Assembly: GCA_965277595.1 (NCBI GenBank)
Contig: CBDIDH010000001.1
Coordinates: 1,984,001 to 2,048,000, forward strand
Direction: 5' to 3'
DNA: 64,000 bases
Source of the DNA: CBDIDH01 sp965277595
GTDB taxonomy: Bacteria > Planctomycetota > Planctomycetia > Isosphaerales > Isosphaeraceae
The number at the start of each line of letters is the position of its first letter. The stretch's first letter is position 1. The notes below the pieces were generated by a model, which was not told the origin of the DNA, searched no databases, and worked only from the letters and a program-made list of their open reading frames with translations. Both the position numbers and the translations under genes were made by a program. Below are positions 26,835 to 34,537 of this stretch, piece by piece.

Positions 26835-27134
26835 TTAGCGGGATCGGCTTGGAAGGCTGGTTGATCCAAGAGGCGCCCAGGAGATCTGAAAGAGGGGAAG
26901 GCCGGTCGTGGGGTCGTTGGACTTGAGGTCGGTGACGTCGGTGAGCTGGACCCGGATCGAGTCGCCCCCCTTGACGTAGGCGGGTTCGCGGTCGGCCCGA
27001 GACTGGGCGAGGGCGAAGAGGATCGAGTCGCCGACGGAGACCGAGAGGCCGGTCGGCACGGGGACGACGGCGGAGCAGCTCCAACCGCGCTCGAATTCGG
27101 AGAGAGTCCGCTCGTTGGCTGGGAAGCTGTTCAC
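26835..27134 (-). CDS. Small hypothetical protein, possibly ASCH-like
   Basis: A 99-residue protein beginning at GTG 27134. The central part (VSVGDSILFALAQSRADREPAYVKGGDSI-type layout, then VQLTDVTDLKSNDP) has the GD-containing strand pattern of small ASCH/PUA-like nucleic-acid binding folds. That resemblance is weak and by eye. The ribosome site is poor (GGGG 6 nt upstream). It is followed by the zinc-ribbon-like gene, and both lie downstream of the RRM gene, separated by a terminator. Confidence 0.5.
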   Translation of the reverse strand: MNSFPANERTLSEFERGWSCSAVVPVPTGLSVSVGDSILFALAQSRADREPAYVKGGDSIRVQLTDVTDLKSNDPTTGLPLFQISWAPLGSTSLPSRSR

Positions 27135-27178
27135 ATCGTGCCCCGGAAAAGAGCCAGACCGTGCCCAGGCAAGGAAAA

Positions 27179-27200
27179 GGGGCTTGCACGAGCAAGCCCC
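27179..27200 (-). terminator. Rho-independent terminator after the RRM gene
   Basis: On the minus strand, GGGGCTTGC, a TCGT loop and GCAAGCCCC form a 9-bp stem that is followed directly by TTTTCC. It lies 91 bp beyond the RRM gene stop. Confidence 0.75.
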
Positions 27201-27290
27201 GAGGCAGGTCACGATTCGGAGCGGAGGCGAGGGACGTCACCGACCGATCGCCGCGGAGAACAACGATCGGCCGGGGGTCTCGCGATTTGC

Positions 27291-27650
27291 TCAATAACGG
27301 TTGCCGCCGCCGCCACCGCCGTAGCCACCACCGCCGCCGCCGTAGCCGCCGCGACCACCGCCGCCGCCACCGCCGTAACCACCGCCGCCGCCCGGACGGG
27401 CTTCGCGCGGCTTGGCCTCGTTGACCGTCAGGTTCCGACCGTCGTGATCACGGGCGTTGAGGCCCTGAATGGCGGCCTGCGCCTGAGCTTCGGTGTCCAT
27501 CTCGACGAAACCGAACCCCTTGGAGCGGTTCGTGTCGCGATCGACGATGATCTGCGCGCTCTGGACCGTGCCGAAGGGGCTGAAAAGCGCCTCCAGGTCC
27601 GACTCGTTCACGTTGTAGGTCAGGTTCCCGACGTACAGCTTCTTACCCAC
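27291..27650 (-). CDS. RNA-binding protein with RRM domain and glycine-rich tail
   Basis: A 119-residue protein. One RRM (residues 3-80) has RNP2 LYVGNL and RNP1 KGFGFVEM, with the aromatic positions in place. The C-terminus (~90-119) is a Gly/Tyr repeat ending GGGNRY. It resembles bacterial and plant glycine-rich RRM proteins that are often cold-induced RNA chaperones; regulation is not visible here. The GTG at 27650 has GGGAG 8 nt upstream; the open frame upstream lacks protein character. A terminator lies at 27179-27200. Confidence 0.92.
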   Translation of the reverse strand: MGKKLYVGNLTYNVNESDLEALFSPFGTVQSAQIIVDRDTNRSKGFGFVEMDTEAQAQAAIQGLNARDHDGRNLTVNEAKPREARPGGGGGYGGGGGGGRGGYGGGGGGYGGGGGGNRY

Positions 27651-28099
27651 GATCAAACTCCCGAACGAAAGAAATGCCGACCCGCGGGGCGCTTTCAGGG
27701 TCGAGAAGAAAGGGGCTTCAGGAGAAACCCGTTGAGGCGGGAAAGGCGAGAGAGGTGAGCAAGGACCGGATCGATTTGAGCCAGCGGTGCTACTTCGGTC
27801 GACAGACCAACCGGGATTCATTCTAATCAAAACTCAATCGTTTGCCTAGATCATTTTTGCTTTCGATCAGACGATTTGGAATTTTCTGGTCAAAGGCTGT
27901 TCAAGACGCCCGGGTTTGTTTCGAATCGCGCGTTTGATTCTGCCTTGAGGGTTACGCATTTCGTGAACAAATGAACGGATTGCGCCGCGCTTGGCTCGCG
28001 GCGATCATGCGGTGATGAGGCAAGCCAAGTGTCGCGACAGCGATTCTCTCGACTTCCTGATCGCCACCCCCCGCGCGGCGAGTTGTCGCGAAGTGCCGC

Positions 28100-28297
28100 G
28101 ACGTCGAGCGATGCCAGGCCCGATCGGCTCGGGCGCGGCGGGACCACATCGGGATGGCGATCCGGGCCTTCGCCCGGTTGTCGGGGCACTTCCATGCCAC
28201 GGGGATCAGTTGGTACGAGGCGAAGACGGCGACCGTCCGCGAGGCGGTAAGGGCCTATCGATCTCATCTCCCGCACACAGCAACGGTAATTGCGTAA
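28100..28297 (+). pseudogene. Transposase C-terminal remnant
   Basis: The frame ending at 28297 reads DHIGMAIRAFARLSGHFHA, then TGISWYEAKTATVREAVRAY, a C-terminus typical of DDE transposases of an IS4-like/IS701-like group that have the GISWYEAK and VREAVRxY blocks. The catalytic core upstream is missing or too degraded to read. Its last codons overlap TGCGTAACTCTTA (28291-28303), which is inverted at 29693, as expected for an IS end. The 27660-28100 stretch is otherwise featureless. Confidence 0.65.
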
Positions 28298-28303
28298 CTC
28301 TTA
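28291..28303. repeat. IS inverted-repeat end
   Basis: TGCGTAACTCTTA. Its reverse complement TAAGAGTTACGCA occurs exactly as the left end of the MITE-like element at 29693. It coincides with the end of the transposase remnant. Confidence 0.6.
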
Positions 28304-28404
28304 TGATCAATAATTCGGGTCAGCTCGGGTGATTGCTCCTCCCAGGCGACCCGGATCATGTTTAGCTCGGAATCTTGGCGAGAAAATGCGCGGAAGGGAG
28401 GATC

Positions 28405-29562
28405 TTATTGACCCGCCCAGGTTGCCCAGCGGAGCACGGATAACGGGAGTGGGAGTAACCATTCGACTTCTACAAAGTTGTCGGCGTAGTAATTGGGACA
28501 TGAGACTGAGACCAAGGCCGCGAAAAGGCAGAGTCGCTTTAAACTCGTCGGGTCTTCGTACTCTCGGAGGACTTTGATTGCAAGGAAGATCGCCGGCACG
28601 AGATAGGCCATGCTTCTCGTGACGTCGAGAACCGCAATTCCTAGAATTCCCAGAGGGCTAAGAGCAAGCAGGAACCACGCGGCGAGTCTTTTCCGCCTCT
28701 TGAACCAGAGATCGACGAGGGATGCAATCACCAAGATCCAACCCCCTTCGAGCGCGGTCCATAACCCGATGGGCAAAAGATGGATTTGCGAAACAAAATT
28801 GTGAAACCAGGGGTCTTGTGATGTGCTTAACCCGAAATGGCATGCCAGGTAAAAACGGATCGTTGCATAGCCCACCCAAGCGGCTGGGACGGCCAACGCC
28901 TGGGGACGGAGGGGCTGGAATTGCAAGCAGTCGCCCTGAAGTGTAAGGCCATGAAAGAGCAAGACAAGCGGCGAGGCGAGGATGCCCCGTTCATCCGTCC
29001 ATTCCGCGAGGAAGACGCACGAAGCTATCGCGGCGGGCGACCGGGCGAGAAGCGCGCACAGTAACAGGAGTATCGCAACGCCATCGTAGACGCCGCCGCT
29101 GAGAACCACGAAAGAGGTGATTCCGGGCCAGATCGAGGCGACGGTTAGCGTCATGTAGAAGGCGACCTCTCGACTTCGGCTTACCCGCTCACCGAGACGC
29201 GTCGCCATGTAAAGAAGCGAGACTCCCACGAAATAGAAAAGGATCAGGGTACTCCTCGGGCCAAGGCCGAGGGCCCATCCAATCATGGGGACCGTGAGGC
29301 GGAAGGTTAGCTTACTGTCATGTGATGAAGCGATCTCGGTTTTGGAGGGGTCGTACAGTGGATTCTCGAACTTCTTGACCACGTTTTTCCAGGTCTGCTG
29401 GTAGTAATTGGAGAAAACAAGGGGAAAACTCGGCGTCGATCCGAAGAGTGCCAAAGTCAAGGCGATGAGGGTCACCCGCGCGGCCCAGAATTTACATCCC
29501 ACGATGCGGGTACCGTGCGATTCGATTTTTTTTATGAATTCGGCGAAGATCAAAAAGAACAT
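28405..29562 (-). CDS. Polytopic membrane protein of unknown function
   Basis: A 385-residue inner-membrane protein with about nine hydrophobic helices (for example FGSTPSFPLVF, STLILFYFVGVSLLYMA, GVAILLLLCALLA, LVPAIFLAIKVL). A periplasmic loop has NYYQQTWKNVVKKFENP. No known signature is visible; the layout is like uncharacterised polyprenyl-sugar-dependent membrane proteins, but I cannot name a family. It is noticeably less GC-rich than its neighbours and is flanked by a transposase remnant and a MITE-like element, which suggests acquisition. Confidence 0.7.
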   Translation of the reverse strand: MFFLIFAEFIKKIESHGTRIVGCKFWAARVTLIALTLALFGSTPSFPLVFSNYYQQTWKNVVKKFENPLYDPSKTEIASSHDSKLTFRLTVPMIGWALGLGPRSTLILFYFVGVSLLYMATRLGERVSRSREVAFYMTLTVASIWPGITSFVVLSGGVYDGVAILLLLCALLARSPAAIASCVFLAEWTDERGILASPLVLLFHGLTLQGDCLQFQPLRPQALAVPAAWVGYATIRFYLACHFGLSTSQDPWFHNFVSQIHLLPIGLWTALEGGWILVIASLVDLWFKRRKRLAAWFLLALSPLGILGIAVLDVTRSMAYLVPAIFLAIKVLREYEDPTSLKRLCLFAALVSVSCPNYYADNFVEVEWLLPLPLSVLRWATWAGQ

Positions 29563-29692
29563 GCTGAAATTTTCCTGAGTTTCCGCCCCGTCGTCGGAAA
29601 GACTTCCGCCGAGTGGGGATAAACAACGCTAAAGGCGATCATTTCACCTGATAACCTCCGGGGACGCTCAAGGAAAATCAAGCGAAAAAATG

Positions 29693-29888
29693 TAAGAGTT
29701 ACGCAGTTGTTATCGGCGATTGAACCCAGGCCATTGCCAGGATGGTGTATTACTCAGTCGGCACGGTCGAGGATTCAAGGTTGATCACGCGGATGATGTG
29801 ATCCCCTGTCCGCGATCCATGTCCTGACCAAGAAGGCCGATAGGAAACTTGTTCGAGACAATCGAAAACACCAACTGCGTAACTTCTA
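29693..29888. mobile_element. MITE-like element with 17-bp terminal inverted repeats
   Basis: TAAGAGTTACGCAGTTG at 29693-29709 and CAACTGCGTAACTTCTA at 29872-29888 are inverted with 15 of 17 matches, about 196 bp apart. The interior has no gene. The left end shares 13 bases exactly with the IS end at 28291, so this is probably a deletion derivative of that IS. The heptad element copy at 29889 starts directly beyond its right end. Confidence 0.7.
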
Positions 29889-29963
29889 GACCGATGACCA
29901 AGGACCGAGAAATTCCGCTGTCTTGGTCATCGGTCAGGGAAACGACCGACTTCGCAATCCTTG
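29889..29963. repeat. Heptad palindromic element, copy 4
   Basis: Heptads GATGACC, AAGGACC; core GAGAAATTCCGC; right arm CTTGGTCATCGGTC; right end GACTTCGCAATCCTTG. The left end is missing, abutting the MITE-like element. Core orientation is opposite to copy 1. Confidence 0.75.
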
Positions 29964-29975
29964 TTAGAGGGCACG

Positions 29976-30093
29976 TCAGGAGAATTGCAAAGTTCTCACG
30001 ATCAAGGACCAAGGATCGAGAAATTCCGCCTTATTTGGTCATCGGTCCTTGGTCATCGGTCATTGCAAAGGACTGACCTCGCAATCCTCCTCG
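29976..30093. repeat. Heptad palindromic element, copy 5
   Basis: Left end AGGAGAATTGCAAAGTT; heptads around ATCAAGGACCAAGGATC; core GAGAAATTCCGCC; right arm ATTTGGTCATCGG, CCTTGGTCATCGG; right end GACCTCGCAATCCTCCT. It lies 117 bp before the FHA-GAF kinase gene and could affect its promoter. Confidence 0.8.
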
Positions 30094-30210
30094 ATCGAAG
30101 GTCTGCCGGGTTGACGGTCGGCCCTGGGGCGATTAGCCTGAAGCGGAGGGATCAAGCTCGGGTGGTGATCTCAGGCATGAGGTTGAGAAGAGCAAGAGGA
30201 GAGCAACGCC

Positions 30211-31941
30211 GTGGCCTCCTTGTTCGTGATCCAAGGGGCCGACCAAGGGAAGCGGTTCGAGCTGGAATCCAGGGCGGTGGCCCTGGGGCGGGAGAACTCC
30301 AACCCGATCCGGCTGCATGATACCGAGGTCTCGCGGCGGCACGCCGAGGTCCGGCAAGACGATGAGTCGACCTTTCTGGTCGTTGACCTCGGGTCGGCCA
30401 ACGGCACCTTTGTCAACGGTCGGCAGATCGACCAGGCGCCGATCCGGTCGGGAGACCGGCTCCAGGTCGGTCAGACGGTCATGCTCTTCAGCGAGGGGCC
30501 GGCGACGTCGTCGGATCGGGAGCTCGCGTCGAAGGTCAACATGCTCGGGCCGGCGAGCCCCGACGACCGCTCGGCGATCTTGCGAAGCATGCCCGCGGGC
30601 GACGGCTCACGCGTGCTGGAAGCCCCCGACGTCGCCGCGGGCTGGCTGAAGGATCGCTTGCTGAACCTCTCGGTCATGTACCGGGCGACGCAGGCGATCA
30701 GCCATGTGCTTGACACCGATGCGCTCCTGCCGCAGATTCTCGAACTGGTTTTCGAGTCGATTGGCGCGGATCGGGGCGCGATTCTCCTGAAAAACGAGGT
30801 GGGAACGCTCGTTCCCAAGGCCGTCCGATGGCGGGGGACGGCTGATCCCGATGAGCGGCTGACGATCTCAAGGACGATCGTCGACCACGTGCTGAGCCAG
30901 GGGCAGGGGGTCATCACCTCGGACGCCTCGGGCGACAAGCGGTTTGGCCCGGCGCAGTCGATCGTGGATTATGGAATCCGCGAGGCGATCTGTGTTCCCG
31001 TGCAAGGAAGGCACGTCACGCTCGGCGTGATTTATGCCGATATCCAGTCGGGAAGCGAGTTCTACTCGTACAACACCAAGGACAAGACGGCCCCCGTGCC
31101 GCCGCGCGGCAGGCTCTCGCAAGATCATTTGATGTTGATGGTCGCCATCGGCCACCAGGCGGGGCTGGCGATCGAGAATACCGACTTTTACAAGGCCAAG
31201 CTTCAGGCCGAGCGGCTCGCGGCGGTCGGCCAGACGATCGCGACGCTGTCTCATCATATCAAGAATATTCTTCAGGGGATTCGAGGCGGCAGCTATCTTA
31301 TCGACATGGGTTTGAAGGAAACGGATGAAGCGATCGTTCGCCGAGGATGGACGATCGTCGAGAAGAATCAGGGGAAGATTTATAATCTGGTCATGGACAT
31401 GCTTTCGTTCTCGAAGGATCGCGAGCCGGCGCTCGAACCTTCGGATTTGAATGAGACACTCTCGGATGTCGTGGAGTTGATGCAGTCGCGCGCGGCGGAT
31501 CTGGGGGTGACGCTGGAGTGGTCTCCTTCGGCCGACCTGCCGCCGGTGATGGTGGACCCCGACGGGATCCACCGCGCGGTTTTGAACATCGTGACCAACG
31601 CGATTGACGCGGCCGAGGGGGTCGCGGGCGCCCGGGTTCTGGTGGCGAGCGAGTGGGACCCAAACGCGGCGATGGCCCGGATTATCGTGACCGACAACGG
31701 GGTCGGGATCGAATCGGCCGAGATCGACTCGATTTTTCAGGTCTTCGCGTCGACGAAAGGGTCGCGCGGGACGGGCCTGGGCCTGCCTGTCTCGCAAAAG
31801 ATCGTCCGCGAGCATGGCGGAAGGATCGTCGTGACCTCGACGGTGGGGCAGGGCTCGAAGTTCGTGATTGAACTGCCCAACCGCAAGAACGAGGCGCGGG
31901 TCTCGCCCGGCAATGGTGAGGAACCGGTCCTGGACGATTGA
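30211..31941 (+). CDS. FHA-GAF sensor histidine kinase
   Basis: A 576-residue soluble kinase. FHA domain (1-95): RAVALGREN, SRRHAEV and SANGTFVNG give the phosphothreonine-binding residues. GAF domain (~155-325). HisKA-like dimerisation helix with the phospho-His in LSHHIKNILQG (~357). HATPase (~420-560) with NIVTNAIDAAEG, VTDNGVGIE and GTGLGLPVS. No receiver and no membrane segment. FHA-to-kinase fusions of this kind are common in Planctomycetota and Myxococcota and may link Ser/Thr kinase signals to a His-Asp pathway. The GTG has AGAGGAGA upstream. No response regulator is adjacent. Confidence 0.9.
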   Translation: MASLFVIQGADQGKRFELESRAVALGRENSNPIRLHDTEVSRRHAEVRQDDESTFLVVDLGSANGTFVNGRQIDQAPIRSGDRLQVGQTVMLFSEGPATSSDRELASKVNMLGPASPDDRSAILRSMPAGDGSRVLEAPDVAAGWLKDRLLNLSVMYRATQAISHVLDTDALLPQILELVFESIGADRGAILLKNEVGTLVPKAVRWRGTADPDERLTISRTIVDHVLSQGQGVITSDASGDKRFGPAQSIVDYGIREAICVPVQGRHVTLGVIYADIQSGSEFYSYNTKDKTAPVPPRGRLSQDHLMLMVAIGHQAGLAIENTDFYKAKLQAERLAAVGQTIATLSHHIKNILQGIRGGSYLIDMGLKETDEAIVRRGWTIVEKNQGKIYNLVMDMLSFSKDREPALEPSDLNETLSDVVELMQSRAADLGVTLEWSPSADLPPVMVDPDGIHRAVLNIVTNAIDAAEGVAGARVLVASEWDPNAAMARIIVTDNGVGIESAEIDSIFQVFASTKGSRGTGLGLPVSQKIVREHGGRIVVTSTVGQGSKFVIELPNRKNEARVSPGNGEEPVLDD

Positions 31942-31968
31942 GCGTATCGTATCGAGAATCACCAAGAC

Positions 31969-32157
31969 TTACTCGCGTCGATATTCGATCGCGGCGGCCT
32001 TGATCTCGGAGAGAACGCATAGCTCCATCGACGTTCCCAGCATGTTTTCGTGCCGGAATTCGAAGTCGCGCGCGGGCGGGTCCGCGCTCGCGGTGGTGGT
32101 GGTGGTGGTGATGAGGAGCCAGAGACCGGCCGCGATCGTCAGGCGTCGGATCAACAT
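31969..32157 (-). pseudogene. ApbE-family (FAD:protein FMN transferase) N-terminal remnant
   Basis: A 62-codon frame with a signal peptide (MLIRRLTIAAGLWLLI, then TTTTTTASA) and DFEFRHENMLGTSMELCV, matching the start of exported ApbE proteins (F-x-H-E-N-V-L-G-T-S-M-E-L). It stops 45 codons after the signal peptide, well before any catalytic region; a full ApbE has ~330 residues. A six-unit GGT microsatellite encodes the Thr run. A full-length homologue lies at 55770-56858. Could instead be a tiny genuine exported peptide. Confidence 0.5.
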
Positions 32158-32170
32158 CGATTTCTGGATC

Positions 32171-32272
32171 AAGGGTGAATTCGTGGACCGATGACCGATG
32201 AGCAATGATTGCTGACCGATGGGCGGAATTTTTCGGTCATGGGTCATTAACCATCGGGACTTCGCCATTCTC
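32171..32272. repeat. Heptad palindromic element, copy 6
   Basis: Left end AGGGTGAATTCGTGGACC; heptads GATGACC, GATGAGC, AATGATTGCTGACC; core GGGCGGAATTTTTCGGTC (nearly identical to copy 1); right arm ATGGGTCATTAACCATC; right end GGACTTCGCCATTCTCC. It separates the ApbE remnant from the AI-2E transporter stop. Confidence 0.8.
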
Positions 32273-32279
32273 CGATCGG

Positions 32280-33506
32280 TCAGGAACCGCGATCGGCCCG
32301 GGCGGTTTGAACACGAAGGGGCGCGGGCTCGATGCTGGGAGGCTTGGGAGTCTCGGTGACGTCGGGGAGAGACGGACCTTCGACGATCGGAGGCGAGGGG
32401 GTGCGCCAGGTGCAACTCATCAGCTCGGCCCACCGGTTCAACTCGGGGACGGTCTGAAAGACGAGCTTCATGCAGACGGTGATCGGCATCGCCAGAACCA
32501 GGCCGACGAGGCCCCAGAGAAAGCCCCAGAAGAGGCAGGCGATGAGGACCGTGGTTCCGTTCAGGTCGAACGATCGGCCCATGACGACGGGGGTGACGAC
32601 GTAGCCTTCAATGCCGAGAATGGCCAGGTAAATCGAGGCCACGATGAGAGCGTCGCCGACGGATTCGTACTGGCCGAGGGTGATCAACGTCGGCAAGGCG
32701 CCGCCAAGGATCTGGCCGACGTAGGGAATAAAGTTCGTGAGGGCGGCGAAGAGTCCAAGCGCGATCGGAAACTTCACCTTCATGATCGAGAGCACGAGGG
32801 CGAAGGTCAGGCCGACGCCGAGGTTGATGATCGTCCGCGTCGCGAGGTAAACGCGGACCTGGCGGGTGAGGTCGCTGAGCGCGCGCCCGGCGGTGCTGGC
32901 GGCGCCGGGCGTGCTGGCGAAGAAGCGGATGACCTTGGGCGTGAGCATCTCGCTCTCGGCGAGCAAGAAGAGGAGCAAGACGAGGACGATCAACCCTTGA
33001 ACGACCCAGGTCGTGAGGTCGACGAGGCCGCCGCTGAGCTTGTCAATGAGCAGGTCGCGGTTGGTGTCGCCAAGCTGGTCGATCGTTCGCGGCTCGGGCA
33101 AGATGGCGCGAAGATAGGGCTGTTCGCGGATCGCGTCGGAGACCCGGCCGCTGAGGGTTCCGGCGAAACGCTCGACGTCGGTCGGCAGGGTGTTCAACGC
33201 CTGCACGAAACTTTCGGCCGTGACGCTGGCGACATACAGCCCGAAGACAACCGCCACGACAAAGAGAAGAACCGCCGCGCCGGTCGGCCCGACGGGCAAG
33301 ACCTTGCGAACGAGTGAGGTCAACGGCGCGAGCAGGCAGGCGAGCAAGAGCGCCAGCGCGATCGGCACGAGGATCGCCTTGAGCAGGTACACCGCGGCGA
33401 TCACCCCGAGCACGGCGAGCACGACCAGCGATGTGGTTGCGTTCTTCGAGCTTCGGTCCACCGCGCCCTCCGTTGAAACCATCCGATCGTCCGCCCACTT
33501 CATCAT
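32280..33506 (-). CDS. AI-2E family transporter
   Basis: A 408-residue inner-membrane protein of the AI-2E/YdiK/TqsA exporter family with about eight helices. Visible signatures are LVPIALALLLACLLAPL, the long periplasmic segment (~120-190), the FAALTNFIPYVGQILGGALP block and the C-terminal GLVLAMPITVCMKLV. A cytoplasmic Pro-rich tail follows residue ~355. Family members export autoinducer-2, Na+/Li+ or other solutes; the substrate is unknown. Two adjacent ATGs at 33506 and 33503 could start it; no strong ribosome site is seen. It is 38 bp downstream of the Mla-associated membrane protein. Confidence 0.85.
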   Translation of the reverse strand: MMKWADDRMVSTEGAVDRSSKNATTSLVVLAVLGVIAAVYLLKAILVPIALALLLACLLAPLTSLVRKVLPVGPTGAAVLLFVVAVVFGLYVASVTAESFVQALNTLPTDVERFAGTLSGRVSDAIREQPYLRAILPEPRTIDQLGDTNRDLLIDKLSGGLVDLTTWVVQGLIVLVLLLFLLAESEMLTPKVIRFFASTPGAASTAGRALSDLTRQVRVYLATRTIINLGVGLTFALVLSIMKVKFPIALGLFAALTNFIPYVGQILGGALPTLITLGQYESVGDALIVASIYLAILGIEGYVVTPVVMGRSFDLNGTTVLIACLFWGFLWGLVGLVLAMPITVCMKLVFQTVPELNRWAELMSCTWRTPSPPIVEGPSLPDVTETPKPPSIEPAPLRVQTARADRGS

Positions 33507-33544
33507 CAGTCAAGAAGGGAGCCTTGACAAGGGTCTTCGGTGGG

Positions 33545-34537
33545 TCAGCGGTCCTCGGTCCCTGGTCCTGTCTGGGAAACAAAAGGGCCTTCGGATCGAG
33601 CGATCGCGGCGTCAAGGCGTTCGGGAACCACGAAACGTCGGATGAGACCTTGGAAGGTCGTCAGGGCTGAGTCGGGAATCTCAGGGGGAACCGAGGCGCC
33701 TGGGATCGGCTCGACGCCCTGCCAGGTGAGCCGAAAGAGCCACTGAGAAGACGCGGCGGATCGATTGAAGCGCTCGGAAACCCGCAAGGCCCAGACGACG
33801 CCCCAGTGATCGCGGAAGAAGAACCAGGCGGCGTTGAGGAGGGAGGTCGCGGGAACCGGTTTTCGAGCCTGAATGTCGGCGATCGCGATTGCGGCGGCGA
33901 GGGTCCAGGGGACGGCCATCCATTGCGCGGAGCGTTGGGCGGGGGATCGGCCAACCTGCGTTAAGCCTAAAAACTCCAGAACGAAGCCGAGGCCGAGAAA
34001 GGCGGCGGCAAGGCCGTAACGCGTTGGCAAGAAGTTGGTGACTCCGGCGAGGACGAGCAGGCCGTAAAAGATCGTCCAGGGGGGATCGAGCCGGAGCCGG
34101 ACGAGCGCGTTGGCGGGACGCTGGAAGCCGACCCCTTCGAGCCACGGGAAGAGGAAAACCACGATCAAGAGCGCCATCAAGACGGCCCAGGCCCCGCCGC
34201 CTGGGGCGCGGGCGTTGAGGACCGAGATCAGGGCGGCGAGCGTGGCCAAAGTGGCGAGGTAAACGAGAAGACCGGCGAGAGGTCGGCCGGTTTTGAGGGG
34301 TTCGAAAAGCGCGAGGGTTTCCGCGAGAAGGCCAAGGCCGACGGCGATCAGGGTCCAGACGAGCGACGCGCGAAGCGCGGTGCCGTGCGCGGCGCGATAG
34401 GCGCGGAGGAGGGGTTCCACGCAAAGAAGTAGGCATGCGAGAACGGCCCAGGGAGCCTGCGCGGGGCGATTGAGCATGAGCAGGGCCGCCACGGAAACAG
34501 AGAGTCCGCGAGCGATCGGGCCGGGCGCGAGAATCAA
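33545..34537 (-). CDS. Mla-operon polytopic membrane protein of unknown function
   Basis: A 330-residue protein with about eight to nine helices (for example AVLACLLLCVEPLL, LAGLLVYLATLATLAAL, AWAVLMALLIVVFLFPWL). It starts at TTG 34537, where TTGA overlaps the MCE-gene stop by 4 bp, so translation is probably coupled. The last residues (TGPGTEDR) are encoded by heptad-repeat units (33550-33570). No motif identifies the function; its position after MlaE, MlaF and MlaD suggests a lipid-transport accessory. Confidence 0.7.
   Translation of the reverse strand: MILAPGPIARGLSVSVAALLMLNRPAQAPWAVLACLLLCVEPLLRAYRAAHGTALRASLVWTLIAVGLGLLAETLALFEPLKTGRPLAGLLVYLATLATLAALISVLNARAPGGGAWAVLMALLIVVFLFPWLEGVGFQRPANALVRLRLDPPWTIFYGLLVLAGVTNFLPTRYGLAAAFLGLGFVLEFLGLTQVGRSPAQRSAQWMAVPWTLAAAIAIADIQARKPVPATSLLNAAWFFFRDHWGVVWALRVSERFNRSAASSQWLFRLTWQGVEPIPGASVPPEIPDSALTTFQGLIRRFVVPERLDAAIARSEGPFVSQTGPGTEDR
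33550..33570. repeat. Half heptad element at a gene 3' end
   Basis: GGTCCTC, GGTCCCT, GGTCCTG in tandem. On the minus strand these units encode the last residues of the membrane protein and run up to its stop at 33545. No second arm is seen. Confidence 0.65.
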
